A stretch of DNA of 64,000 nucleotides from Pseudomonas gingeri (GTDB lineage Bacteria; Pseudomonadota; Gammaproteobacteria; Pseudomonadales; Pseudomonadaceae). The stretch is taken from NCBI RefSeq assembly GCF_013385425.1, contig NZ_JACAQA010000003.1, forward strand, positions 548,723 through 612,722, given 5' to 3'. The number at the start of each line of letters is the position of its first letter. Within the stretch, counting starts at the first letter, position 1. This document shows, piece by piece, positions 33,217-41,100 of this stretch. Below the pieces are notes generated by a model that was given only the letters and a program-made list of their open reading frames with translations, had not been told where the DNA came from and ran no database searches. Made by a program: the position numbers and the translations under genes.

Positions 33217-33389
33217 ATAAGGACTATAGATCACAAACCGGGTAAGCGAACCCGCCGATCAAGCGCAAAACTCATTACACCACCTCACTAATGATGTTCT
33301 TGGCCCCACCTTTATCCGCGTTTAACAACCTAATAAATTGCTCCCACTGCCTGCCATCATGCCGATGGGCAGGTCACTGGAGACTTGTC

Positions 33390-33605
33390 ATGCCTTTTGT
33401 CAGCGTGCGCATAACCCGCGATGGCGTTACCTCGGAGCAGAAAGCCCAGGTGATTGCCGAAATCACTGAAACCCTGCAACGGGTGCTCAACAAACGCCCG
33501 GACCTGACCCACATCGTGATCGAGGAAGTCGACACGGATAACTGGGGTTACGCCGGCATCAGCACCACCCAATACCGCCGCCAACTGGCGCAGAACCCGT
33601 CATGA
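33390..33605 (+). CDS. 4-oxalocrotonate tautomerase-like protein
   Basis: This is a 71-residue tautomerase. After removal of Met1 it would begin with Pro (MPFVSVRIT), the catalytic base of this superfamily. The PDLTHIVIEEVDTDNWGYAG ending is typical of the small 2-hydroxymuconate tautomerase-like subgroup. I used ATG 33390, which has GGAG upstream; the longer ORF would bury the catalytic proline. It overlaps the DsbA-family gene by 4 nt. It probably interconverts keto and enol forms of a small acid. Confidence 0.85.
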   Translation: MPFVSVRITRDGVTSEQKAQVIAEITETLQRVLNKRPDLTHIVIEEVDTDNWGYAGISTTQYRRQLAQNPS

Positions 33606-34252
33606 ACGCGCAGGTCAAGCTCGACTTCATCTCCGATGTGGTCTGCCCCTGGTGCGCCCTGGGCGTGACGGCCCTGGAACAGGCCATCGCCAACCTGGCC
33701 GATGAAGTCTCGGTCGAGTTGACCTTCAAACCCTTCGAACTGAACCCGGATATGCCGGCCGAAGGCGAGCACGCGGTGCGGCACATGATGCGCAAATACG
33801 GCCGCAGCGCCGAAGAAGTCGCCGCCGGCAAGCAGATGTTGATGACCCGGGGCGAAGCCATCGGTTTTCAGTTCGACCTGGAAAAACGCAGCCATTTCTA
33901 CAACACCTTCGATGCCCACCGCCTGTTGCTCTGGGCCTTGCAGGAAGGGCGACAGCTCGAACTGAAGCGAGCCTTGCTGCGCGCCTATTTCAGCGACGGG
34001 CAGAACCCGAGCGACCGGGAAACCCTGGTGCGTCTGGCAACCGAAGCGGGACTGCAGGCGGCGCCTGCCCGTGAAATGCTGGCCAGCGACGCGTTCGCCG
34101 ACGAAGTCCGTGAACTCGAGGCTTTCTACCGCGCACGCGGCATCAACTCGGTGCCAGCCATGATCCTCAACGGCCGTCATCTGGTGTCCGGCTCACAGTC
34201 GGTCGAGTACTACGAACAGATGCTGCGGGAAATCGCCTCCGCCGCTGCTTGA
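33602..34252 (+). CDS. DsbA family oxidoreductase (FrnE/HCCA isomerase-like)
   Basis: This is a cytoplasmic thioredoxin-fold protein of 216 residues without a signal peptide. The active site is CPWC (FISDVVCPWCALGV), and the cis-proline region is INSVPAMILNGRHLVSGSQS. This places it in the FrnE/2-hydroxychromene-2-carboxylate isomerase-like branch, whose members act as cytoplasmic disulfide oxidoreductases or glutathione-dependent isomerases. It overlaps the tautomerase by ATGA and is followed after 42 nt by an SDR gene, which suggests a small detoxification or redox operon. Confidence 0.87.
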   Translation: MNAQVKLDFISDVVCPWCALGVTALEQAIANLADEVSVELTFKPFELNPDMPAEGEHAVRHMMRKYGRSAEEVAAGKQMLMTRGEAIGFQFDLEKRSHFYNTFDAHRLLLWALQEGRQLELKRALLRAYFSDGQNPSDRETLVRLATEAGLQAAPAREMLASDAFADEVRELEAFYRARGINSVPAMILNGRHLVSGSQSVEYYEQMLREIASAAA

Positions 34253-34294
34253 TTGATCACGCCCTACCCCCTTACTTTCCATCGAGGTTTTATC

Positions 34295-35005
34295 ATGAGC
34301 CATGCAAAAAAAGTCGTTGTGATTACTGGCGCTTCCCAAGGGATCGGCGCGGCGCTGGTCAAGGCCTACCGTGATCTCGATTACCGGGTGGTTGCCACAG
34401 CCCGCTCGGTCAAGCCGTCCACAGACCCGGACATCCTCACCGTCGCCGGTGACATTGCCGACCCGGCCACCGCCGAGCGCGTCATCCGTGAAGGCGTCGC
34501 CCGTTTTGGTCGCATCGACAGCCTGATCAACAATGCCGGGATCTTTATCGCCAAGCCGTTCACCGCCTACACCCACGAAGACTATGCCAACGTGCTGGCG
34601 GTGAACCTGAATGGTTTCTTCTACATCAGCCAGCTGGCGATTAGCGAGATGGAGAAACAAGGCAAGGGTCATATCGTCAACGTCACCACCAGCCTGGTGG
34701 ATCACGCCATCGACGGGGTGCCGTCGGTACTGGCCTCGCTGACCAAGGGTGGGCTCAATTCGGCGACCAAGTCCCTGGCCATCGAGTACGCCAAGCGCGG
34801 GATCCGGGTCAATGCGGTCAGCCCCGGGATCATCAAGACCCCGATGCATGCCGAAGAAACCCATGAAGCGCTGGGCCGCCTGCATCCGGTCGGGCGGATG
34901 GGGGAAACCAGCGATATCGTCCAGGCGATTGTCTACCTGGAGTCTGCCGGGTTTGTGACAGGTGAGATCCTGCATGTGGACGGCGGGCAGAGCGCCGGGC
35001 ACTAA
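34295..35005 (+). CDS. SDR-fold protein with non-canonical active site
   Basis: This SDR-fold protein has 236 residues. TGASQGIG (11-18) and NNAG (79-82) bind the cofactor, Ser133 is present, and Lys151 is present, but the catalytic tyrosine four residues before it is alanine (VLASLTKGG, Ala147). The C-terminal ILHVDGGQSAGH is normal. Proteins with this variant motif appear to form a family of their own, so it is probably not a recent mutation, but the reaction cannot be the classical one. GAGG precedes ATG 34295. It is the third gene of the tautomerase/DsbA operon and is followed by a terminator. Confidence 0.85.
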   Translation: MSHAKKVVVITGASQGIGAALVKAYRDLDYRVVATARSVKPSTDPDILTVAGDIADPATAERVIREGVARFGRIDSLINNAGIFIAKPFTAYTHEDYANVLAVNLNGFFYISQLAISEMEKQGKGHIVNVTTSLVDHAIDGVPSVLASLTKGGLNSATKSLAIEYAKRGIRVNAVSPGIIKTPMHAEETHEALGRLHPVGRMGETSDIVQAIVYLESAGFVTGEILHVDGGQSAGH

Positions 35006-35023
35006 GCACCTGAGCTGAAGAAG

Positions 35024-35056
35024 AACGCCTCGACCTGCAGGATTCGGGGCGTTTTT
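35024..35056 (+). terminator. Intrinsic terminator of the tautomerase/DsbA/SDR operon
   Basis: AACGCCTCGA pairs with TCGGGGCGTT across a 10-nt loop (one G-U pair), followed by a T-run. It lies 19 nt after the SDR stop codon. Confidence 0.8.
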
Positions 35057-35077
35057 ATTGGAGGTCGACGGCCAGGC

Positions 35078-35914
35078 TCAATCCATGTTGGGTAAAGGAC
35101 TCCGTTGGCCGGCGTTCTGAAAATCGGCAATCTGCTGCCACATCGCAAGCGGATTGGAATACATGGGAAAGTGGCCACACTGCGCGATGGGGGCCAGCCG
35201 CACGCCTTCGGCCTGGATATGCGAGAGATAGGACAACGAGGCGTTCTGTTCGCCATACATGAACATGCGCGGACATTTCAGGCCGAGAAATTTGCCCATC
35301 AGGTCAGCGTTATCGGAAAGCTCGACCATTGACTGGAAGATCCCACGCACCACGCCGGCCCGCACCTTGTATCGCAAGCTGGCCGAATATAGCGCGCTGG
35401 CATACGCCGGAGCCTGGCGGGTACGCTCGATAAACGCGGCAAAAAAAACCTCGGGATCTTCCGCCGGATAATCGACGATCTGTCGGCTGAGAAAGCAGTC
35501 TTCCGGGGCAATATTGCCCTCGATATCGACGAAGCTGAGTATCCGCTCCGGGAACTGATGGGCCAGCATCAGCGCGGTGAGTCCGCCCATGGAGTGACCG
35601 ACCAGATGGAAGCGCTCGATACCGAAATGCTCCAGCACCTGCAAGGCCGTCTGCAGCAGGAAAGGGATGGAGATCCTCGATAAATCACTGCACTGGCTCT
35701 CACCGCAGCCCGGCGCGTCGTACGCGACAAAGGGATGACCGGAAAAGGCACCCTGCAGCACGATGTCGGCGTAGTCTTCCTTGGTCGAGCCAAAACCATG
35801 CAGGAAGACAATCGGTGCCAAGTCACCCTCACGATAAATGGCCGCCACGTTCAGTTGAACCCCTTCGACTGTAAGAGGGAGCTGCGTATGGGTGAATGTT
35901 TCCGGTGAGGGCAC
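35078..35914 (-). CDS. Alpha/beta hydrolase
   Basis: This is a serine hydrolase of about 278 residues. HGFG provides the oxyanion region, GHSMGG the nucleophile elbow, and QCGHFPMYSNP the catalytic histidine; MYGEQNASL lies where the acid residue is expected. The start is most likely GTG 35914, which has AAGGAG eight bases upstream; an upstream in-frame GTG at 35953 lacks this. It looks monocistronic and converges on the SDR operon. The substrate (ester, lactone or C-C bond) cannot be decided from sequence. Confidence 0.87.
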   Translation of the reverse strand: MPSPETFTHTQLPLTVEGVQLNVAAIYREGDLAPIVFLHGFGSTKEDYADIVLQGAFSGHPFVAYDAPGCGESQCSDLSRISIPFLLQTALQVLEHFGIERFHLVGHSMGGLTALMLAHQFPERILSFVDIEGNIAPEDCFLSRQIVDYPAEDPEVFFAAFIERTRQAPAYASALYSASLRYKVRAGVVRGIFQSMVELSDNADLMGKFLGLKCPRMFMYGEQNASLSYLSHIQAEGVRLAPIAQCGHFPMYSNPLAMWQQIADFQNAGQRSPLPNMD

Positions 35915-36063
35915 GGAAGTAACTCCTTGAACAAAAGGTTTTCGCACGGACACGAATTGCCGACGGTACGGGCGACAATCTCAAGGGAATCAGGTTTTCT
36001 GTAAACTCCTGATTCAGGAAGGTTTTCATACGCAAAACCTATCAGCCTTGAAAAACACCCCGC

Positions 36064-36957
36064 TCACACCTTGGCCTGGAACCGGGCGACCAGGGCTTCT
36101 ACCAATGGATTGGGTCGGCTGGTATTCCAGGCCATCGCGGTGGTGACCACCTGCAACTTCTGGCTCAGCGGCCGAAACACCACATTGGCGGGAGCCAGCT
36201 TTTTCAGCGACGCCGGTACCAGCGCAATACCTTGGCCATAGCTGACAAAGGCGATCTGCGACGCGACCGAACGCACTTCATGCAAGACACGCGGGGAGAA
36301 ACCACTGGCCCGACAGGTCGCAATCAGGTTATCGAAATACACCGGGCTGACCTTCCGAGAAAACATCACCAAGGCTTCGTTGACCAGACTCGACAGACTG
36401 ATACGCGAACGCGAGGCCAATGGGTGATCGACGGGCAATGCCACCACCAGACGATCTTCCGTCAATGGCAGTGACCGGATCGACGCCCCCAGATCACCGT
36501 CCAGCCGGGCAAACGCCAGATCGATATCCCCGGCCTCCAGCGCCGGGACGGCTTCAACGCTGTCGATTTCCCGCACCGACACCGTGAGGTGCGGGTATTC
36601 ACGCTTCAGTTGTTCGATCAGCCCCGGCAACACGTCAAACATGGCCGTTGAAATCGCGCCGATGGTCAACAGGCCCGACTGCCCCGCCACCGCCTCTTCC
36701 ACGGCCAGTTCCAGACGTTCCAGTTGCTCGGCGAACTTGCGTACCGCCGGCAGGATCGCGGCCCCGACCGGGGTCAGTTTCGCACCCCGTCGCGAACGCT
36801 CGAAGAGCGTGACCTTGAGCGCTTGTTCCAGGACCTGGATCTGCTCGCTCAACGGTGGCTGGGACATGCCCAGACGCTTGGCGGCGCGGCCGAAATTCTG
36901 TTCCTCGGCAACCGCCAGGAACAACCAGAGGTGACGAATCAGACGGAAATTGATCAT
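36064..36957 (-). CDS. LysR family transcriptional regulator
   Basis: This is a LysR regulator of 297 residues with the helix-turn-helix at about 11-66 (VAEEQNFGRAAKRLGMSQPP, LSEQIQVLEQALKVTLFERSR). The AEEQNF-RAA-RL-MSQPPLS wording is typical of the BenM/CatM-like branch, whose members respond to small organic acids. It is divergent from the RraA/aminotransferase operon at 37063, its probable target, and the intergenic region holds inverted repeats that could serve as operators. Confidence 0.9.
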   Translation of the reverse strand: MINFRLIRHLWLFLAVAEEQNFGRAAKRLGMSQPPLSEQIQVLEQALKVTLFERSRRGAKLTPVGAAILPAVRKFAEQLERLELAVEEAVAGQSGLLTIGAISTAMFDVLPGLIEQLKREYPHLTVSVREIDSVEAVPALEAGDIDLAFARLDGDLGASIRSLPLTEDRLVVALPVDHPLASRSRISLSSLVNEALVMFSRKVSPVYFDNLIATCRASGFSPRVLHEVRSVASQIAFVSYGQGIALVPASLKKLAPANVVFRPLSQKLQVVTTAMAWNTSRPNPLVEALVARFQAKV

Positions 36958-36966
36958 GGTTTATCC

Positions 36967-37012
36967 ATAGGTTCAGCGTATCCAACGCTTCTGTGATTAG
37001 TAATATACCTAT
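36967..37012. promoter_or_regulatory. Inverted repeats in the LysR/RraA divergent promoter
   Basis: AGCGT-ATCCA-ACGCT at 36975-36989 is a compact inverted repeat of LysR-box size, nested inside a wider pair ATAGGT (36967-36972) and ACCTAT (37007-37012). These are candidate sites for the LysR protein encoded at 36064. Confidence 0.4.
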
Positions 37013-37062
37013 CAAACCTCCTCGCCGACACTGGGCGCCTCCGTCACCACAGGGGCTCCCCC

Positions 37063-37731
37063 ATGACCCACAAGAGTTTGCTGGAACGCTTGGCGGCGCT
37101 GGACACCAACACCGTGTCCGATGCGCTCGATTTCCTCGGCCTGCCCGGCGCCACGGTAGGGCTACGTCCGCTGTGGAAGTGCCCGAAAATCGTCGGCCGG
37201 GCCAGTACCGTACTGCTGGCCCCCAAGTCCGATAAAACACCCACCGTGCACCTGATCACTCCGGTGGTCGAACAGATCGACAGCGACGATCGTGTACTGG
37301 TGATTGCCGGCGGTCTCGAAGGCATTTCCTGCTGGGGCGATATCCTCGCCAATGCCGCGTCCGCCAAGCAGGTACGCGGCACGGTGATCGACGGTTTCAG
37401 TCGCGATATCGACGGCAGCGCAGCGATCGGCTACCCGGTCTACGGCCGTGGCGTCACGATGATCAGCGCGCGCAATCGTGTGGTGCAGGTCGATGCCGCC
37501 GTGACAATCAACGTGGCCGGCGTGGCCGTCAGCGAGGATGACTATGTGATCGCCGACAACTGCGGCACGGTGTTCGTCTCCACTGTCCACATCGATAAAG
37601 TGCTCGACCTTGGCGAACGTATTGCCCGTCGCCAGGACGGCATGGTCGAGGCCGTGCGCAGCGGCCGCTCGGTGGCCGAGGTGATGCATGACACCCAGTT
37701 CGAAGCCATCCATGTGGAGCACAGCCGATGA
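37063..37731 (+). CDS. RraA-like aldolase family protein, copy 1
   Basis: This 222-residue protein has the RraA/HMG-aldolase fold. The substrate- and metal-binding motif GISCWGDILANAASAKQVRGTVI is followed by DG-x2-RD (Arg114-Asp115), as in 4-hydroxy-4-methyl-2-oxoglutarate aldolases, so it could be a class II pyruvate aldolase rather than an RNase E inhibitor. It overlaps the next RraA-like gene by 4 nt. Divergent LysR control and an aminotransferase downstream suggest amino-acid or keto-acid catabolism. Confidence 0.83.
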   Translation: MTHKSLLERLAALDTNTVSDALDFLGLPGATVGLRPLWKCPKIVGRASTVLLAPKSDKTPTVHLITPVVEQIDSDDRVLVIAGGLEGISCWGDILANAASAKQVRGTVIDGFSRDIDGSAAIGYPVYGRGVTMISARNRVVQVDAAVTINVAGVAVSEDDYVIADNCGTVFVSTVHIDKVLDLGERIARRQDGMVEAVRSGRSVAEVMHDTQFEAIHVEHSR

Positions 37732-38390
37732 GCCCGGAAGACCGCCAACTGGTCGCCCTCTTCGAGGGACTCGACACCCCGGGCGTGTCCGATGCCATGG
37801 ACAAGCTCGGCCTGCCCGGCCAATGCTTCGGGATCGCGCCCCTGGGCAATTACAGCCAGGTGATCGTCGGCCCGGCGTTCACCGTGCAGTACGTCACGGC
37901 CAGCGTGCCGCCCGGCACCGTGGGTGACTTTATCGAGGACGTGGCGCCCGGTGACATCGTGGTCATCGACAACGGCGGGCGCACCGACTGCACAGTCTGG
38001 GGCGACATCATGACCCAGTACGCCGGCGCACGACGGATTGCCGGCACCGTTATCGACGGTGTCTGCCGAGACGTGAACAAGGCGCTGGGCGATGGCTACC
38101 CGATCTTCAGCAAGGGCCGCTTCATGCGCACCGGCAAGGACCGCGTACAGGTTCAGTCAGTCAACCAACCGGTGTCCATCGGCAGCGCCCGGGTTTGCGC
38201 CCGCGACATCGTGGTCGCCGATGCCAACGGCGTGGTGATCGTGCCCCTTGCCCGTGCCGTCGAAGTAGCGGCCTGTGCCCGCCAGATCGAAACGGTCGAA
38301 GCCGAGATTCGCGCCCTGATCAGCCAAGGCAAAACCCTGAAAGAAGCCAGGGCCGCATTGGGTTATCACAACCTGCAGAGGAAAGTATGA
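37728..38390 (+). CDS. RraA-like aldolase family protein, copy 2
   Basis: This is a second RraA-fold protein (220 residues) directly after the first, with a 4-nt overlap. TVWGDIMTQYAGARRIAGTV followed by DG-x2-RD (Arg114-Asp115) keeps the same catalytic frame, but overall sequence differs enough that this is an old duplication. Either the two subunits form a hetero-oligomer, or each handles a different 4-substituted 2-oxoacid. The gene overlaps the aminotransferase gene by ATGA. Confidence 0.83.
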   Translation: MSPEDRQLVALFEGLDTPGVSDAMDKLGLPGQCFGIAPLGNYSQVIVGPAFTVQYVTASVPPGTVGDFIEDVAPGDIVVIDNGGRTDCTVWGDIMTQYAGARRIAGTVIDGVCRDVNKALGDGYPIFSKGRFMRTGKDRVQVQSVNQPVSIGSARVCARDIVVADANGVVIVPLARAVEVAACARQIETVEAEIRALISQGKTLKEARAALGYHNLQRKV

Positions 38391-39655
38391 GCATCGATAT
38401 TCAACGCCTGAACCGGCGCCTGGCCAGCGCGCAACCGTCGGCGACCTACCGGATCATGGACCGGGTGGCGGAACGGCGGGCGCAAGGCGCAACGATCATT
38501 TCACTCTGCGCGGGCGAACCGGACTTCGATACGCCCGCGCATGTACGCGCAGCGGCCATTGATGCCATCGAACACGGCCACACCCGCTACACCCAGGTCG
38601 CCGGTGTCCGTTCGCTGCGTGAAGCGGTGGCCGCCAAGTTCCGGCGCGAGAACGGCCTGGACGTCACCTGGCAGGACACCCTGGTCTGCAACGGCGGCAA
38701 ACAGGTGATCTACAACGCCCTGGCGGCCACGCTGAACGAGGGCGACCAGGTCATAGTACCCGCGCCCTACTGGGTCAGTTACCCGGAGATGGTCCAGCTG
38801 TGCGGTGGCGAAACCCGGATCGTCGTCTGTGATGCCGATACGGGTTTCAAGCTGACCGCCTCGGCACTGAATGACGCAATCACGCCGCAGACCCGCTGGC
38901 TGATCCTCAATTCGCCGTCCAACCCCACCGGCGCGGTGTACAGCCGGGAGGAGCTCCAGGCACTGGCCGAGGTATTGCTGGCCCATCCCCAGGTGCTGAT
39001 CCTGGCCGATGATATCTATGAACACCTGATCTTCGACGATCAAACCTTCCATACCCTGGCCCAGGTGGAGCCACGGCTGGCAGCGCGAACCCTGACCATG
39101 AACGGCGTCTCCAAGGCCTATGCCATGACCGGCTGGCGCATCGGCTTTGCCACCGGGCCACGCTGGTTGCTGGATGCCATGGAAAAGCTGCAAGGGCAAC
39201 AGACCTCGGGGGCGAGTTCGGTTTCACAACAAGCGGCACTCGCGGCACTGGAAGGCCCCAAGGACTTCATCCAGGAAAGCCGGGCGGTTTTCCAGCGTCG
39301 TCGCGACTTGATGGTGGCACTGCTGAATGACATACCAGGACTGGAATGCGTGAGTCCGGCGGGCGCGTTCTATGCTTTTGCCTCCTGTGCCGGCCTGATT
39401 GGCAGCACCTCTCCCGCAGGGCGAGTACTGCACAACGATGAAGATATCGCCCATGCGCTGCTGGATGAAGCGGATGTCGCCGTTGTGCAGGGCAGCGCGT
39501 TCGGGTTGGGGCCTTATATCCGTATCGCCTATGCCTTGGATGACGATTCGCTGCGTCAGGCCTGCGATGCCATTCGCCAATTCTGCGGTGCCCTGGATCG
39601 ATCCCGAACGGGCGCCGCCAATCCAGGTACTCGAAGCTTTTTACCCTCGGTCTGA
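38387..39655 (+). CDS. Class I/II PLP-dependent aminotransferase (aspartate aminotransferase-like)
   Basis: This is a fold-type I aminotransferase of 422 residues. CAGEPDFDTP, NGGKQVIYNAL, NSPSNPTGAVYS, the DDIYEHL loop and the PLP lysine in MNGVSKAYAMTGWRIGFATG are all typical of the AspC/AAT-I gamma group. It overlaps the second RraA-like gene, so it should supply or consume the aldolases' 2-oxoacid: for example a 4-hydroxy-4-methylglutamate-like amino acid would give 4-hydroxy-4-methyl-2-oxoglutarate, which splits to two pyruvates. That pathway is inference. Its stop codon lies inside the first Anr-like box of the next region. Confidence 0.9.
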   Translation: MSIDIQRLNRRLASAQPSATYRIMDRVAERRAQGATIISLCAGEPDFDTPAHVRAAAIDAIEHGHTRYTQVAGVRSLREAVAAKFRRENGLDVTWQDTLVCNGGKQVIYNALAATLNEGDQVIVPAPYWVSYPEMVQLCGGETRIVVCDADTGFKLTASALNDAITPQTRWLILNSPSNPTGAVYSREELQALAEVLLAHPQVLILADDIYEHLIFDDQTFHTLAQVEPRLAARTLTMNGVSKAYAMTGWRIGFATGPRWLLDAMEKLQGQQTSGASSVSQQAALAALEGPKDFIQESRAVFQRRRDLMVALLNDIPGLECVSPAGAFYAFASCAGLIGSTSPAGRVLHNDEDIAHALLDEADVAVVQGSAFGLGPYIRIAYALDDDSLRQACDAIRQFCGALDRSRTGAANPGTRSFLPSV

Positions 39656-39665
39656 TCTAAATCAA
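39652..39665 (+). promoter_or_regulatory. Anr/FNR-like box upstream of hsp20
   Basis: CTGAT-CTAA-ATCAA matches the TTGAT-N4-ATCAA consensus at nine of ten positions. It lies 180 nt before the Hsp20 start codon and overlaps the aminotransferase stop codon. The -10 expected 21 nt beyond it is weak. Confidence 0.6.
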
Positions 39666-39844
39666 GCCTCTCAATCCCATTCACGGTGACAGTAAATAGC
39701 CGTGTTTGTACGGCGCCGTATCGATTGGAAGTCGCAGTCGGGAAACCCGACCTTGTCAGGACTGGCGAATCGATCCCACTTTCCCGGGCAACGCAAGTGT
39801 CTTGGCGCTTGCTTCCCCCGGCTCACCCAAGAGGAGATGTGACG

Positions 39845-40387
39845 ATGGCTAATAGCGTAAAAAAAATGCCGCTGCATAGCGAAGACAAGACCAGCCACCA
39901 CCCGGTAACGACTGATCTGTGGCGCCCTCTGGAAAAACTGCGGCAACAGGTGGACCACCTGTTCGAAGACTTCACCCACGGCTCCGGACTGCCGTCCTTT
40001 GGACGTGGCCTGTTCGATGTGGAGCCGTTCTGGCGTCGGGAACTGATCACTCACGCAATGCCTGCCGTGGATATCGTCGAGAAAGACAAAAGCTTCGAAA
40101 TCACCGCAGAACTTCCCGGCATGGATCAGAAGAATATTGAGATCAAACTGTCCAATGGCAGCTTGATCATCAAAGGGGAGAAGAAAGAGGACAAGGAAGA
40201 AAAAAGGAAGGGGTATCACATGACCGAGCGCCATTACGGCAGCTTCGAGCGTGTCTTCAACTTGCCGACGTCAGTCGAGGCGGAAAAGATCGAAGCCAAC
40301 TTCAGCAAAGGTGTATTGAGTATCTCCTTGCCGAAGAAAGCCGACGCCATGAAGGCGGAAAAAGTCGTACCGATCAAAGGCGACTGA
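39845..40387 (+). CDS. Small heat-shock protein, Hsp20/alpha-crystallin family
   Basis: This is a 180-residue holdase chaperone. A variable N-terminal arm is followed by an alpha-crystallin domain from about residue 75 (MPAVDIVEKDKSFEITAELPGM, then GSLIIKGEKKEDKEEK). ERHYGSFERVFNLP, the conserved F-R-F-LP core and the GVLSISLPK strand are present. ATG 39845 has AGGAG upstream. The length and sequence fit class A bacterial Hsp20, distinct from IbpA. An Anr-like box precedes it and a strong terminator follows. It probably protects proteins at low oxygen or in heat shock together with the nearby FtsH. Confidence 0.92.
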   Translation: MANSVKKMPLHSEDKTSHHPVTTDLWRPLEKLRQQVDHLFEDFTHGSGLPSFGRGLFDVEPFWRRELITHAMPAVDIVEKDKSFEITAELPGMDQKNIEIKLSNGSLIIKGEKKEDKEEKRKGYHMTERHYGSFERVFNLPTSVEAEKIEANFSKGVLSISLPKKADAMKAEKVVPIKGD

Positions 40388-40402
40388 ACAAGTAGGTACT
40401 TC

Positions 40403-40433
40403 GCCCCTGCCGGAATACCGGCAGGGGCTTTTT
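40403..40433 (+). terminator. Intrinsic terminator after hsp20
   Basis: GCCCCTGCCGG and its perfect complement form an 11-bp stem with an AATA loop followed by five T residues, 15 nt after the Hsp20 stop codon. Confidence 0.9.
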
Positions 40434-40541
40434 GCTGCTTGCCATCGGCAGACAAACGCCGATATCGAACAAGCCTTGATCGACAAGGGCTGTAGGGTAA
40501 AGCAACAACCCAGCCTCCCTGGCCGGGTGGCACAACCGTCG

Positions 40542-40796
40542 TTACTTGCGAGCGGCTTTTTCCAGCATGCGGTTGGCCCGCTCGTTGGCCTCGTCAGCCG
40601 TGCGTTGCGCCTGGGCGGCGGCAGCCATTGCCTGTTCGGCCTTGGTGTAGGCCTCATCAGCTTTTAAGCGGGCCGACGCGGCATTGTTTTCCGCGGAGTC
40701 CAGGCGCGCATCCATTTCACGAGCATGTTGATGACTGCAACCCGCGGTTGCCGCCAGCATCACGCCCAGTACTGCAACAGACAGGAACTTGTTCAT
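40542..40796 (-). CDS. Small alanine-zipper lipoprotein, OprI/Lpp-like
   Basis: This 84-residue lipoprotein closely resembles OprI, the Braun-type lipoprotein of pseudomonads. A signal peptide ends in a lipobox-like AATAGC, so Cys20 would be lipidated. A coiled-coil alanine-zipper follows ([20 protein letters not shown]), and it ends in [14 protein letters not shown], almost the OprI ending, with the C-terminal Lys used for peptidoglycan linkage in Lpp. GAGGG precedes ATG 40796. An Anr-like promoter lies upstream. It may be a low-oxygen or stress-specific copy of the outer-membrane tether. Confidence 0.9.
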   Translation of the reverse strand: MNKFLSVAVLGVMLAATAGCSHQHAREMDARLDSAENNAASARLKADEAYTKAEQAMAAAAQAQRTADEANERANRMLEKAARK

Positions 40797-40869
40797 GGTA
40801 TTGCCCTCGGTAAGTGCACTTGAGAAATCAGATGGTCCGGAAAGTATCGGGGCAGAAGAAAACCGAACT

Positions 40870-40883
40870 CTGATCTTTATCAA
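40870..40883 (-). promoter_or_regulatory. Anr/FNR-like box of the OprI-like lipoprotein gene
   Basis: Read on the minus strand this is TTGAT-AAAG-ATCAG, nine of ten consensus positions. A -10-like GATACT follows after 21 nt (40843-40848). The exporter operon promoter at 48458 has the same 14-mer, spacing and hexamer. The 304-nt gap 40797-41100 holds only this and the box at 40956. Confidence 0.75.
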
Positions 40884-40955
40884 CTAACGGCGCGAATGTC
40901 GGACACAACCCTTCGCCCAAAGGGCAACACCCGTGGACCGCAGATCCAGGCATTT

Positions 40956-40969
40956 TTGATATAACTCAA
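40956..40969 (+). promoter_or_regulatory. Anr/FNR-like box of the second ftsH gene
   Basis: TTGAT-ATAA-CTCAA matches nine of ten consensus positions, with a -10-like TAGAAC exactly 21 nt downstream (40991-40996). It lies 132 nt before the ftsH start codon. The channel-gene promoter at 48506 has the same layout. Confidence 0.75.
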
Positions 40970-41100
40970 TGATTTCCCAGCCCCAAAGCGTAGAACTCGG
41001 AAGTGGCCGGTCTGTTGCGCTGCGTCATGAACGACGAACCCGAATAGCCCGGCGTTGAAAATACCGCCCTCTCCCCCTCTTTGCTCCCTGGGCCAAGGTC

